Origin: Metellina segmentata
Lineage: Eukaryota; Arthropoda; Arachnida; Araneae; Tetragnathidae
Reading direction: 5' to 3'
Length of the DNA: 64,000 bases
Assembly: GCA_947359465.1 (NCBI GenBank)
Contig: OX375876.1
Coordinates: 69,384,998-69,448,997, forward strand
Under the pieces are notes generated by a model. It was given only the letters and a program-made list of their open reading frames with translations. It did not search any database and had not been told where the DNA came from. Position numbers and translations under genes: made by a program. Below are positions 22,101 to 35,000 of this stretch, one piece after another. Positions within the stretch are counted from its first letter, which is position 1, and each line of letters begins with the position of its first letter.

Positions 22101-25100
22101 AGTCAGCGTTACCCACTACCCTAAATTATCTTCCTCCCCAATCACAACAGGAGGACATTTGTCTGTTTATTGGTTGAAGTTATATCTCCCTGTTTGAAAA
22201 GTACGTTGCAATTGAGACGAAAAGAGTAAAGGAAAATTTTGTTTCAATTGGATCATACGTGACCAATAAGAACGCTCATTTATGTCAAAAATTTTTATTT
22301 GTTTTTGTTAGTCTCAGACTCATAGACTTGGTCTATGTGTGTTGCTCAAAAACGTGAAATATCAGTAGTCTAAGAATTGGTATTGAGAGGAACTTCAAAA
22401 AGTGTGACCAACATGTCGACTTGTAGTTACGTGACTGCTCTGTAAAAAATTAACTTGGTTATCCAATTCGGCATCGTATCACCTCATTTGGCGATATAAT
22501 ATCTTATGACAGGGTAAGATAATACGCATTTTTATAGTGTGGCGAAAATAATGGTGAAATCACCTAAGACTACTACTATGCAGCGTGGGCTAATCATTTG
22601 ATAAATCAATGGATTGTTCCTATCCCGGGGACGGATCAGGTGATGAATGTTCGTTACCATCTTGAAGGAGAAAGAAGTCAAAGGCTCACGCGTTACTATT
22701 AGTTTTGATCACATGATCCTGGACACATAAAAAAGTTACGTTGCTTACTCACTTTTTATATTTCCTCTATGGTTTAGATAGGCGTTGAATAATACATAAC
22801 AGCTACAACTAATTATATTTCTAGATGAAATGCATGATAGAGTTGCACACCTCGTTAAGTCGTATAACTGCGCTACAACATTAATCCCATAAATTAAGTG
22901 TTCTTTTATTTTAAAAATATATAACACGCTTTTTATTTATTTATTAATTCCTAGAACACCTGTCCTACATATGTAAGAGGTAAGCAATCAGTGAATATAT
23001 GTAAATGCCAATACCATCTGCTAACTGTAAACTAAGCAGCTTTTAATAAAGCAACACACACATTTCATAAAAAAATCAACAACATTATTTCAATTATATT
23101 TTAAGTTATTTATTATTCTGAGAAGACTCGGATTGAAATTATTATTAATTCAACTGATATGACGATATGATATAATCAACTGATGCTTAATCAACTGATA
23201 TGATATAAGAAAGATACAGTGAATTAGACAGGGGCTCTGGGCCTGAAATGTCATTTGTTGTTAAATAAGTCTCGCTTTTAATTTCTCGTTTAAAGACACT
23301 ACAAAACGTAGACTACCTTTACTATAAATTCCACAATCTCGCAAGTAAATATTATGCATAAAGAATAAGTAAAACTAATCTCTTAAAAATGTGTGTGATA
23401 AGGTCTAGATTTTCCTTAAGCACTAAAACCAGAATATTCACATTTGGTTCCCCCTACGCGACGTAAAATTCTGACTACTATACTGGGTAGATGCATTAAT
23501 AGTTGTGATATTCATGAATTTGTTATGTATTCCGCTCATATGTATGAAGATGTCATTTGGATGAATCGTTAAGGTAAAGGCAAATTTGAAGACCAGAAGC
23601 TAGGTGCTCTTTAGTACGAGGAACAAAATTGCCTATACATCCAGAATAGTAGAGTGAGGAGACCAGGTGCAGAATTATATTCAGTGTTCTGCAACACAAC
23701 TTCAAGCAATTGAAATTGTTCTACAGGCACATTGTCCGAATTTTGAAAACTGAAGTAAAATCAAAAGCAGACGTAAAACACAATTATCGGCTAAATATAT
23801 ATTACATATTTATAATAAAACATCAAAATTAATTGACTTACTTTATTTAAAACCAAGGCACACTTTCAGAATTTGTAATTATGTCCATAACTTTTGAAGT
23901 CAAATATTTTGTCATTGACATAGAAGATATGTTATTTATAAAGTGTTTGTGGTAATTTGTGGGGGGTGAAGGGAGGTTGTTCCGTAGCTAGAAAGAAACA
24001 AAGATGTGGCAAGGATCACGCTTTGCACTGCAGAACATCGTAACTTATGATTGAAAACAAAGTGGCCAAAATTTTGATAAAATTAAGGAAAAATTGTTTT
24101 GCAAAGACTTTGTTCTACGACGTACGTCGCAGTTTTAAGCACTTTCTGCTCCAGGGTTGAAGAGTAAGTTTAAATGCACACCTACAGAACATGGAAGTAC
24201 CAAACTAAATAAATCTATAACCATCATTTTTCACTATAATCATGAGATTAATTCCTATAGAGGAATAGATATGAGGAAATTTACACTAGTACATTTCAAT
24301 AAACAATATTGGATAAATCAGTACTTTAAGCCAGTCATGTTTAAACTTTGTTTTGTATAAAATTGATCAGAAGTTCAGACTAACCAATACAATCGTTTTT
24401 ATGGGACATCACATTATTTAAAATGTTTTTGTGCTACAAGAAAATTATGAATATTTCTCCTGCAGAAATACCACCACATATGATTAGAAAATAGGTAGGA
24501 ATTAGTACTTAAATTAAAAAATGATTCTCTTTTATGTCTATGATAGATTATTACCTTTTAGATAAATTGATAAATTTTGCTTCACCCAAATTTCTTGGTT
24601 TCTGTTAAATTTTTTATTTTCACTGAAGTCATCGCATTTTTGGTTTTACTAGTATAGATTCAGCCATGGTTTAAAATGTCGTATGTGTTTATTTCTTTAA
24701 TTATTAAAAACATACTTAATAATATATACGGATTAAGTAGTTAGAAATTTAATTTATAATTTTAAAATTGCAAAAATCTTTCTGAAGAACGTATGCTGTG
24801 AATTCGTAAAAATAAAACATTTCAAAGTTTAGGTAGTGCTACTTGAGACTCTAGGTTGGCAATCCGTAATTTATAATTAATAAATTATAATTACACTATC
24901 TTATTTTAAAGATTCTTATTTGATTTTTGGAAATAAAATTATTCTGTACTAAAGGAAGTAAATCATAAAATTGATGCCGATAAGTTGACGGTATAAAAAC
25001 CAAATAAATCTCCGAAAAAAATCATAAACTTCTACTGCTTATGGAAGAAAAATGAAACTAATTTGTCAAGTTACCTTTTAACATCCGTTTTAATCATAAA

Positions 25101-25950
25101 AATTAACTAACATATTCAATTATAGTTATAACTCAATAGATATCCTAATAATAATTAACTTAAATCAGCACGATGCACAAAAATCAACACACAATTCATT
25201 CTAACCTAAGGGGCTGAGGGATTACTAACTTGTGATCTTACCTATCTCTTAAGAAGTCGTATTTTTTTTATTTAGGAACGAAACGATAAGATAATTCAAG
25301 ATTAAAATTGAATTTTAATTATAACTAAAATTAATAATGTAACTACTGCGATACCAAAGGGCAAAAATTTTTAGAATTAATTAGCAAATTCTGTTCATTA
25401 CAAAATATGAGTTTCAATTAAATTCACAAGTTTTGAATTTATATCATATTCATTCCTGATAGGCTTTATACTTCAAGCAAAGTACAGGTGGCGGTAGTGT
25501 TTTTGTGACGCTATGGGTGCTTCTTGTACATATTCCGGATGTTATGTGACTTGTTTTTAGAACACGATTTCAGCATGTCACCAATACAAAATTAGAAAGA
25601 ATGATCATGACAGTTGATTGGTCAATATCAACTAGATTAAACGCCAAATGTCCAAAAACGGAGATAAACTATGTTTTAAGGTAACCTCGCTATATTTCAT
25701 ACGTGAGCATTTGCGTAACTGTATTGTATAAATTCTATGCCTGGTTTGTTTGTTTGAACTGAAAATACCTCTCATAGTATTCGTTTGGGAAAATTAAGCT
25801 ACCGTTTTAACAATTATTTTCGCCTTCAAAACATTAAATCATTCATGTTCATTAATTATTGCTTGGCATAGCTTGGCCATATATGGCCTTTGTGCCATTA
25901 ATTCTTGCAGTCCCGATTAATTTAGAACCTACTTTTCTAGCCAAGCCAAG
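22101..25950. other. Long stretch without supported genes
   Basis: AT-rich; no coding family, RNA gene or strong repeat found. Short tandem 'caactgatatgatata' words occur near 23155-23205. A 14-bp palindrome 'ggccatatatggcc' lies at 25875-25888. Confidence 0.5.
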
Positions 25951-25952
25951 TA

Positions 25953-26077
25953 AGGAGTAGTACTCACTTGAGGATATTACACACTGTGTGTAATATCCTC
26001 AAGTAAGTATATATTACACATATGTGATAGACTATCACATATGTGTGTGTAATATCTTCAAGCGGGTATAGTACTCC
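25953..26077. repeat. Nested perfect palindromes
   Basis: 25967-26003 is a perfect 18-bp-arm palindrome with a 1-base centre (left arm 'cttgaggatattacacac'). 26016-26046 is a second perfect palindrome with 15-bp arms and a 1-base centre (left arm 'acacatatgtgatag'). An outer, imperfect inverted repeat pairs 25953-25984 with ~26044-26077 ('aggagtagtactc' against 'gtatagtactcct'). No coding content is supported, and the open frames across it reflect the symmetry. Confidence 0.9.
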
Positions 26078-26079
26078 TT

Positions 26080-27926
26080 CAAAAGCTTTGGTTCCAACAT
26101 TAGGATGTAGAGGAATCACGAATGCAAAAATTATGGCACAAGTACCATGTATGAAACTAATGAGAATGGCAAGAATTAATGAGCAGAAATCGTTTAATGA
26201 TTTGAAGGCAAAAATAATTGTTAGAAAGAGGTAGTTTTTTCTTCTCAAACAGTTACAATGGAGAGGAATTTTCATCGCAAGCAAATATATATATTTGTCT
26301 CTTCCTTCTATTAATATTATATAATATATATACAAACTCTCAGGAAGTCCGTTTAGAAAACTTTTTCGATAAATTATTTACGACCCCGATATTCAATTCC
26401 TCCAGATCGCTCTGTTTTTCCCAGTATTTCAACGACATCGGATTCGGGAGACTTCTCTTCCTTATTCCATCTTCACTTCCCAGCTTATCCGCATCGCGTT
26501 TTAACCTTACACCTCCCTATTTGCCCAAGGTTTCATATCCTCCTCTATCTCCCCCCTCCATCTGGAAAGAAACTTCTCACCTTACGCCAAGTTTTCTTCT
26601 CTCCTCTCCCAATTCGTCCGGGGAACAAATATATCTGTAGAAGTATGAGAAATCTTTCCCGTGTGTAGGGACTTGAAGAGAGACTTGTTTACCGGAAAAC
26701 GGGAAAAGCAGAAACGCGAGAGCGAAAGAGAGACATGAACGAGTAAACAAGAATAAAATAAAGCAGCGAAATTGGAATGATCTTGGGAAAATAATTCGCT
26801 TCTCTTGTCGAGTTGTGAGGGTAAAATGTAATTTAAGTTCTTTTCCCTTCGCTAGAGGAAGGGTAGAGGTATTTATACTAGCCTTGTTGATGCCACGAGG
26901 ACAAATTGGGGGAGGAGGACCAATCTCTGGAAATAAAAGACGGATGAAAGACAGATTTTTTCATCTCTTCAATTTTTTGTTGGGAGGCTTTTGCTCTTTA
27001 TAGTGTTTACAACAGGTAAATCGTGTCATTGCGCAATGGCTGGTACTCACTATACGAACCGTTGCATAACGGTAATATGTTGCTTAGATATTGCTTTTTC
27101 GTTCAGGGAAAATTTGGGGGCGGCTATATATTGAACGAAATATTTAGTGAGGAAACTTCGCATAGCAAATGCTGTCGAAGTTTTAGTCTTGTCGACATTG
27201 TCATGGTAGTGAGGGTTCATGTCACATGACGAGACATTTTTAAATTTCTTGTTTTGTACAAAGTAGTGTTGCATACATTTATAAGTGTAAGTAAGGGACT
27301 TAATTGTGAAACTTTCCCAATCACAGGTTCCCTTTCTGGCTTCCACGGAAAATCCTCCTTCTTTCTTTCACAAAACCGTCTATGTGTCACGCGATTGAAT
27401 GATCTGTCTTCTCCAGATCAGGGTAGCAGGACTACCCTTTTTCTCGCTACTATTGGTCAATATTTCATAGGGGTTGATTCTTTTCAGGAATGAGAGGGTA
27501 GGTAAAATGACCACGAAAGTGATCTTGATTTAAACTTCTTGCTTAAATCATTCTGATCTCCATACAAGTACTCTATGTTCTACATAGCTTCTCAATAAAT
27601 TAGAATGTCATTCATCAAGGCACCTGAACTCTTTTAGCTACAACCCACCGAGAAAGGACGAAGACTTTCTATTGATGCCTAACCCCCAACAGTAAACTAA
27701 TCTCCAAGTCCCTATGAATCTCATATAGAGCTTTGGCAAACTAACATATCTTTAGTCAAGATTCACAAGAAATAAAAGGCATTCGGCCTATGCTCTACCT
27801 TACCTACGAAAGCGGAGAAGGAATTCCCCTCGAACAAAATGGTGAAGGTAAAGCGGATCAGTTATATAATATATCAAAATTTACAAATATTAGTTTAACT
27901 CTCACGAGATTACCCAGGACAGTCAG
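26080..27926. other. Unassigned stretch, pyrimidine-rich at 26440-26620
   Basis: 26380-26720 is less AT-rich than its flanks and C/T-rich on the plus strand. The 140-codon open frame across 26218-26640 is Ser/Leu/Pro biased without a domain. The rest contains nothing I can name. Confidence 0.45.
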
Positions 27927-28092
<166 letters not shown>

Positions 28093-29120
28093 TAGCATTG
28101 CTTTTACTCCATAACTCACATAATGACGAAATTAACATATCCGAAACACATGACATAAACACATGAAGAAATACAGGAAAATTTTCAGGTTGGATTTATA
28201 GCACACTAGCCAGATCTATCGAAACTGTGTCGAATAATGTTTTTATTATGTAACTGGATATACAGATTCAAGGAAGGAAATTATTACTGTACTCTTAGGG
28301 GGATAAGCATGAAATTCTTCTCAAGATAATGTTTTGGTGTTGTAATTGGTACTCGGCATTAATTTAAGAACAAGTTTGAGTGTTGAGGCATATATCATAC
28401 ATTAGTTTAATAAACTATATAATACATGAGAGAAAAATTGTATTATTTTTCAGGACATAAATTTCTTCCTTACTGATTATTTATGATTATGTATGATAGT
28501 TTAAGGTAGGGTACTCAAATCAAATAATGCATCTTAATTTAAACGAAGTTTTATATGAAAAGTATATTAATTAACCACACACAGCTATGACAGTAAATTC
28601 TAAGTCTCTCAGCAGTTTTCATTCTAGAGTTCTGAGAAAATTTTATCGTCCTTACAAAACGTTAATTTATTTTCCATTTAGAAAATGTGCTACGAATTTA
28701 ATATAACACTATCACTCATGTTTTCATATTTTACTCCATTCGTTCAAATTTGTACTAAGATAATTATTTCCGTTTTCTATTACATTGTAAGTGATTGGCT
28801 ACATATTTACTACAAATGAGATGCGTAAAACACATGTAATTTTGACAAGAAATCACATTTTAATTTCTCTTTTGCTACATACTTTTGAACTGCACTTGTT
28901 ACATATTTTAAGAATTTCTGAGAACTATAGTTCAATTATTTTTTTAAAAGACATTATTTCTAGCTTAGAACATTTTTGATTTAATACTGGAAAAATAATT
29001 TGTAGTCAAGTTTGTATCACTTGTTTTATTCGTTTCAAACAGCACCAAGAAGGTAATTTCCTAATTTATTCCATTTACGTCTAAGCTATGATGTACTACA
29101 TATATGAGAAACTAATTTTA
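28093..29120. other. AT-rich stretch without recognisable features
   Basis: No gene, RNA or repeat family can be supported here. Confidence 0.55.
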
Positions 29121-29129
29121 AAAACATGC

Positions 29130-29272
29130 TATCGATTAGAACAGGTGTTGACCTTGTCGTTTTACCTTGACTCAAATTTACGAGTCCCGGATGTTTCCCT
29201 TCAGTATCGATCCCTAATTATAGTCAATAGCTCGATGTGTTGCTCCAGTGCGACGTAAATTCAACTATCTAC
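29130..29272 (+). mobile_element. SINE 3' fragment, plus strand
   Basis: Diverged match to the 3' third of the SINE at 40250-40581: 'aaatttacgagt', 'tagtcaatagctcgatgtgt', 'tgctccagtgcgacgt'. The head is absent, as in 5'-truncated retroposed copies. It lies tail to tail with the minus-strand copy that follows. Confidence 0.6.
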
Positions 29273-29339
29273 AAATCAAAACCCATGGTTAGTAGTTATT
29301 GAATATAATCACACCTGTCAAATACAGCGGGGTATTGGT

Positions 29340-29590
29340 GATGCTCCGGGATGTTCGAAGATATTTCTCGTAATTTGTAACCTAGATCAGATGAATAGGT
29401 TGACACATGAGCTGGAACCCCACTTCTAAACTTTCACACCATGCCAAAGTGAGGAAATTTGAAGCCACGACAGATGTAGCGTGCATCAGCACCCACCTGG
29501 ACAAAGGTCTTCGGTTGGATCGAGTTTTAACTCGCAACCCAATCCTTTGGTTGCTATCCTCAACTGCAACAACTGGACCACGGCCCCATC
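29340..29590 (-). mobile_element. tRNA-derived SINE, minus strand, diverged
   Basis: On the minus strand it reads head ('gggttgcgagttaaaactcg', a decayed B-box region) then body ('ggtgggtgctgatgcacg', 'catggtgtgaaagttt', 'ggggttccagctcatgtg'). It is the same family as the copies at 2.8-3.2 and 7.1-7.3 kb. The 3' end is incomplete. Confidence 0.65.
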
Positions 29591-30089
29591 CGAAACACAT
29601 TTCAAGTAACAAAAGTTTAAAGCAATATGAAAAAATGTTCTGACAAGATTGTTGGAAAGCTAACCAACCTTGAATAGAAACATGTCTTCTAACGTATTCT
29701 GCATTCATTCCAATTAAATATACTAAACTGGTATTTTAAATAGCAATTCGCGTTTTCCTTCAAGTAATTTTGTGGCACACTCATGACTTTTAATAACCGT
29801 CTAGACGCATTTATATTTCTACCAGAATTCTTACATCTATGGGGACAGTTTTTACTTTCTTCTGCGCATAAAATAATTATGCAGATGTTTCTTGATCTGC
29901 AGAGTGCCTATGGAAAGTCTCGAATGCTGAGTTGTAATAGGATTTTTTAACATACTTTCTGGAAGAAGTAATCAGAATTTAGATTAAAATGTAAGTATCG
30001 TGCGGATGAAAATAGAAATGAAAAAGCTGTAATGCAAACTTTAGCTTATAAATATCATGCCAACTTACCATGAAACTGTTCTGTAACGT

Positions 30090-30300
30090 ATGAAAATTAC
30101 TCATTCTATGTTTAATGTTATGCAAATTTAATGCCCCCTATGCACTCTCATTAAAATCTACAAAAATCTAGAATCTAGATAAAATTGTAATGGATATTGA
30201 AGATACCTACTCCCCATCATTTTTGTACTTATTGAGCTCCTGCTATATGAAAATGCGGACACAATTGAAAATATAAATCAAAATCTGTCTGCTGCACTTT
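30090..30300. repeat. Old dispersed repeat, related to 37685-37800
   Basis: Shares 'tatgcact.tcattaaaat', 'gctatatgaaaatgc.g' and 'aaatctgtc' words with 37685-37800. Weaker echoes of the 'tgagaatgca' word occur near 31280 and 31480. Divergence is high and I cannot define ends. Confidence 0.35.
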
Positions 30301-30507
30301 ATATGCAAGGTGTTACTGTGTATAAAGTACTAAGTTACTGTATAAAAATATAAACTGTATACACACCGCTATGTGAATACAGCTTAATTTTGTGATCAGC
30401 TTAATTTTGCACTTCTCAACCCTCTGAGGGGTTCCCAATCATAATTCTGTCTTGCAACCTGTAGTCTTTCCTATATGACATCAATTTTGACCTTCTTCAC
30501 CACAATA

Positions 30508-30853
30508 GATTCTATTAAAAAAAGATCAATAAAATCTTTCCAAAGGCTTCTATTGTATTGAAAGGACCAACAGAATTGTTCCAAAGGATTAGATTCTAAG
30601 AAAAAGAGCAATACTATGTTTATAATGAAATTTATTCTAAGGGAATAAGCAATACAATATTTCCAAAGACTATAATATATAAGTAAAAGTATAATATTAT
30701 GAGTAAAAGTTTAAAAGAATCTTTCCAAATAATTCTATTTTACAAAATGGACCAATAGAATCGTTTCAGTGGATTATATTTCAAATTAAGGACCATAAAA
30801 TCGTTCCAAAGTATTCTATACTAAAGAAAGTACCAATATAATATTTCTAAATG
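30508..30853. repeat. Degenerate ~41-bp minisatellite, about eight units
   Basis: Units follow the pattern 'ttctat...aaaggaccaata.aatc.ttccaaag'. 'ttccaaa(g)' or a close variant recurs near 30540, 30582, 30660, 30725, 30810 and 30848. Individual units differ at many positions, so the array is ancient. Non-coding. Confidence 0.7.
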
Positions 30854-30854
30854 T

Positions 30855-32310
30855 TTGAAAAAAATCTCATGTATCCTTTAAAAATGAGTTATTTAGTCAT
30901 TTATGTGTGGTAGGTTGAATGCAACGCTACTCTTCTCGATAATTTTGAATAATAATTTTGAGTTAGTACAGAGGAAGTTTTGAAGATGATATGAAATATT
31001 CAATGTTTTATATGAAATATTCAAATTTCTTCTCTTATAAGATTGCTCAAAACCATAAAATTCGGCTATCTTATAAGTTTAGAATTTTGCACATTTTCAA
31101 GGAAAGTTTATAAAATGGAACCTATATGACTTAAATTTTAAGCGAGACTGAGTATTGCAGAAGCTCAGTCAATTCAAAAATAATTGGATGGGAAATCGGT
31201 ATAAGTAAGATAAATTATGGAAAAATTATTATGTAACGTAAATATAAGCAGAAGTATATCAAATTACATGAAGTTTTACTTGAATTGATTTCTCTTCTGT
31301 TGCACGAGACAGGAGACACATTTAAAACAAAATATGTCCGTGATATATATTTAAGAGTACATAACTCTACTCAAAATTTAGCCTATAATTATAAATAAAA
31401 TCTCAGTGCGTAATATTAAGCTAATGTTACGAAATTCTCATCAAAATATTTTTGAATTAACTGCGCTTTTGGTACATGAGAATGCACAGGTCTTTAAAAA
31501 AATATTGTATCTAAAATTTTATTAAGATCTTACGTTTCCAGACAATTTTGTTCATAGTTGTGTGTAATTTTAGAAACGTCATTTGACGGATAGATTTAGA
31601 AGTATAAGGGAGAGTTTCCAAATTTGGACCACCTAATATATAGGGTATAACATATAGGGTATAAAAGTATTTTTAATCTAAGGAAATAGTGGGAAAAAAT
31701 GTTAATTTTGTATTTTCGAAATATGTATTTTTTTAAAGTATGCTTTCCGGGCTATTCCTCCAATTCAAGAAAACGATATAACTATCTATGGATTTCGTGA
31801 AGATAGAGGTGAAATGGTCATAAAGAATAATTAAAATTTTTTTAATTTGTTCTCTCCGGAGGTATATAATAAACAGTAAAAACATAATTACTGCATTCAC
31901 TGTCACTTGAAAACAAATGTATTGATGTCTTAGGTCAATATATAGTATTTACTGCAATTTCAGCACGGCTATCAGAACGTTGTAACAGCTATTAATAAAT
32001 TAGTGCGCGCGCGCGCTTCGGATTAAAATCTATAATATCTTCTTTTAGCCATATCAGCTCTGAAGGGAAGTATACATTTTTATTAAAAACTAGCAGAATT
32101 ATCCGGCGTTACTCAGGTTGGTTTACTAATAAATTGCAATTCCTACTTATCACAACAATTATCACACTCCAGTAAAAGTACACACTTTCAAATATGTAAA
32201 AGTAAAATTTAACATTTTACAGTTTTATAGAATTTAGATATTTAGTAAAACATAAAAGGTCTCTAGAATGCGCCAATGTTACCCAGAATGCATAGAATAA
32301 TTGAGAGTAC
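30855..32310. other. AT-rich stretch without supported genes
   Basis: Contains a short alternating (GC)n run at 32003-32016 and a duplicated 'atatagggtata' word at ~31636-31665. Nothing else is supportable. Confidence 0.5.
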
Positions 32311-32311
32311 A

Positions 32312-32554
32312 CCGGCAAGAAAAGTGACACAACACTCAAAATTGCAGAATTTGAGAAACATCAACTTAAAGGATACTATAAAACTAATATTGAAATAGTA
32401 TGTTTCTTTTAAATTTTAGGCAAGTATTCATGGTTGTAACTTCTATTTTATTTTATAGAATAGTAATATAACACACTGGGGCACCTCATACATATTTTTC
32501 AATTACATGACATCAAAATTTTTATTTTTTGACTTGTGTCATTTTTCTTGCCGG
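32312..32554. mobile_element. MITE with 21-bp terminal inverted repeats
   Basis: Starts 'ccggcaagaaaagtgacaca' and ends with the reverse complement 'tgtgtcatttttcttgccgg', with one mismatch in 21 bp. It encloses 243 bp of non-coding AT-rich DNA. No clear target duplication is visible at these boundaries, so the exact ends may be a few bases further out. Confidence 0.75.
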
Positions 32555-33174
32555 GGTTCGATATGAATGTCTCGTTGTCATTTTAAAACAAAAGCGTTTC
32601 CAAAATTATGCAAAGATTTAAAATTTCTTAAAAACTAATTAAACGTTTATATACTTGCATTGACTACAGTTCAACGGAAAATCTCAAATTGTAAATCCAT
32701 ATGTACATACGTCAAAACCACCCGACTCACCCGATCGCAATTCCACAATTTAAATCGCAGAACAAAACGAAAGCTAACAATCGATAGGGATGAATGTTTT
32801 CTACAAATAACAATATTTAAAATTTGTCTAAGAGGCTGTCTTCATATTAAATTGGGTGCTTGCTCCGAAAGTTTCAATACGAAACCCCATCTTTTATCAC
32901 AAATTTGAATTCTACACACAATTTCAAGTAGAAAAAAAATGTTCACCAATTTAATGGATTTTTCACCGATTTGTAAGTGTTTGAAAATTAGATCTCGTAA
33001 TGTTAAATTGGTGCTTCACGTTTTTTGTTTTATTTGCTAAAAACATTAATTTTCCTTAGAAATTGTTTTTCCATCCTTTTCTACCCAAAACCCAAACACA
33101 ATCTATAAACATTTTAATTATTAAACTAAATTTACTATTTTTTCAATTTTGAAATTAATATTCATAAAAAAAAT

Positions 33175-33445
33175 CAGCCGACCAACAGGTCTAGTGGTCA
33201 AGGTGTTGACCTCTGGATTGGAAGGTTCCTAGTCCGAATCTGGGATCAGGGCATGGATGTAAATTGTGCTGTCCTTTGTTAGAGGCAATATTGGTCCACC
33301 CACTGGGTGCCCCTTCACAAGTGACCATCACTTCTGGCCTTGTAGTGGCCAAGGACAAGTCCTTAGTGCCCGTCATTGGTAGTGACCATCGCTTCTGGCC
33401 TTGTAGTGACTAACAAAAAAGTCCAGTGACCTCCATTGAAAAAAA
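33175..33445 (+). mobile_element. tRNA-derived SINE, poly(A)-tailed, with 14-bp target duplication
   Basis: The head ('gccgaccaacaggtctagtg' ... 'attggaaggttcctagtccg') is the same as that of the SINE at 40250-40581, with a mutated B box. The body then differs and contains an internal duplication ('cttctggccttgtagtg' twice). It ends in an A-run at 33440-33447. The 14-mer 'aatattcataaaaa' is present exactly at 33157-33170 and 33446-33459, which is a target-site duplication. Antisense open frames here are not genes. Confidence 0.8.
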
Positions 33446-33687
33446 AATATTCATAAAAATTATGAATAGAAACCTGGGAAAATTTTGACTCTATGAGATT
33501 CAACTGTTACTGAAACATCGGAATTCTAAATTTCAGCTCATCACGTGCATGATTAGTAGCGCAGTGAGACTGTTTGCAAAATTCGATGATTATTATCGTT
33601 AGTGAGGATTGTTCACAAAGTGAAAACAGAAATTTCTGTCAAATGATCCTGCGATTCAATCAGAATTGATTCTGCCTTTGTCACCAT

Positions 33688-33760
33688 CTTAATGGACTCC
33701 ATACCAAAGCGCCTGCAACAGGTCATTGACTGCGACGGCCACCACGTCTTTATTAATATT
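33688..33760 (+). pseudogene. Tc1-like transposase C-terminal relic
   Basis: About 20 codons read MDSIPKRLQQVIDCDGHHV, the characteristic C-terminal end of Tc1-like transposases (SMPRRLQAVI-type). The frame then runs into the terminal repeat. The upstream catalytic domain is deleted or unrecognisable. Confidence 0.65.
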
Positions 33761-34545
33761 TATAATGTGATTGAACTCCGAACATTCATACGCTCCCTCA
33801 ATGGTTCTTATCGATTTTCTTTTAACGCCGTTTTACGCCGTCAATTTAACGCCGTTTTACATTATTTTTTCATCAAATCTGCCTGAAATTGTGTGTAGAA
33901 TCCAAATGTGTGATAAAATCGCGTGTGTGTCGTATTGAAAATATCAGAGTAAGCACACAATTTAATATGAAGACGACCCCTTAGACAAATTTTAAATATT
34001 GGTATTTGTAGAAATATTCACCCCTATTGATTGCTACCTTCCGTTTTGTTCTGCGATGTAAATTGTGCAATTGCGATCGGGTGAGTCGTTTTTTTTTGAA
34101 GGGTGTACATGTTAAAACGTAAATAGATAAAAACAGCTTTCGAACAAAAGCAATGGATGCATCTGTTTTTTCACTAGAAAATGAAAATGGGTTCCTGGAA
34201 TATAGGCTAACGGATTACATAAAAAAAAAAAAAAAAGCAAACGATTATAGATGATTGTTTCGAAGTAATTCAGTTGCGGATGCCAAAAAATAACTTGTAA
34301 TAGCATCAAGGTTGACATATTGGCTACCAGTCCTCTTTTAAAAGGTTTTGTGCTATATACACTAAGATAAAAAAAAAGTTACACCTGTAAGGAGTAGATC
34401 GGTATAAATGAAATTTAGAGATCGCTACATCTGAGTTGGAGTTATAAATGATGAAATTTTCAGAATCGTTTGAGCATGCGACACGTGCAGGACAGCTCTC
34501 AGTAGCTGCAAGCAACTCTCAAAATTGCTGCATACCGGTGCATAA

Positions 34546-34895
34546 GGCCCGGTGCACACATCCGGTTTTTCAACGTGCAGCACCGCTGCCGTAAGTGCGG
34601 TCTGAGATACATTACATCCAATGGAGTAGTGCACACATGCCTCCGGCGCCGCTGCGGCAACGCACATTCAACTTGTGTGCCATTTGTACCGCAGTTTCAC
34701 GCGGCGCCACAACTCGCCGCACACGCTTTTCCTGACTGAAGTACCTTGTTTTCATAAATAATTGGAATATAAATAATAATTAATAAATGGTTGCAACCAG
34801 TAAAGTCTATTTTGTTCCAAAATATACTTTTTTTTACACCAAGTAAGCGAAATAAACACGTTTTCTTCGATAGAATATTTATTCCAAATATCGCG
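34546..34895 (-). mobile_element. Harbinger-like MITE, copy A, truncated
   Basis: Begins GGCCCGGTGCACACATCC directly after TAA (34543-34545). It matches the reverse complement of the right ~315 bp of copy B, including 'ataaataattggaatata' and 'caagtaagcgaaataaacac'. Similarity fades after about 34895, so its far end is missing. Copies A and B form a large inverted repeat. Confidence 0.65.
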
Positions 34896-35000
34896 AAATA
34901 AATTAAATATTTAAAAATATAATTAAATACTGGTGTTAATAAAAAAATCATTCTTTTTGAAATGAATAACTCCATTTTTAATCTCTGTTCTACATGTTAA

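Larger units (their letters stand above)
32701..34110 (+). mobile_element. Tc1-like element with ~228-bp inverted termini, internally deleted
   Basis: 32701-32928 is the inverted counterpart of 33883-34110. The arms share 'gactcacccgatcgcaatt', 'aaatttaaaatttgtctaag'-like and 'tacacacaatttca' words, with scattered substitutions. Just inside the right arm lies a transposase C-terminal relic. Between the arms most of the gene is missing and a SINE has inserted (33175-33445). The result is a defective Tc1-like element with unusually long TIRs. Confidence 0.75.

Noticed and set aside
25877..25886. CCATATATGG, a perfect CArG box
   Set aside because: A 10-mer of A/T with CC/GG flanks is expected by chance in AT-rich DNA, and no promoter is nearby.
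33191..33376. 61-codon antisense frame
   Set aside because: Lies inside a SINE and reads its head and body backwards.
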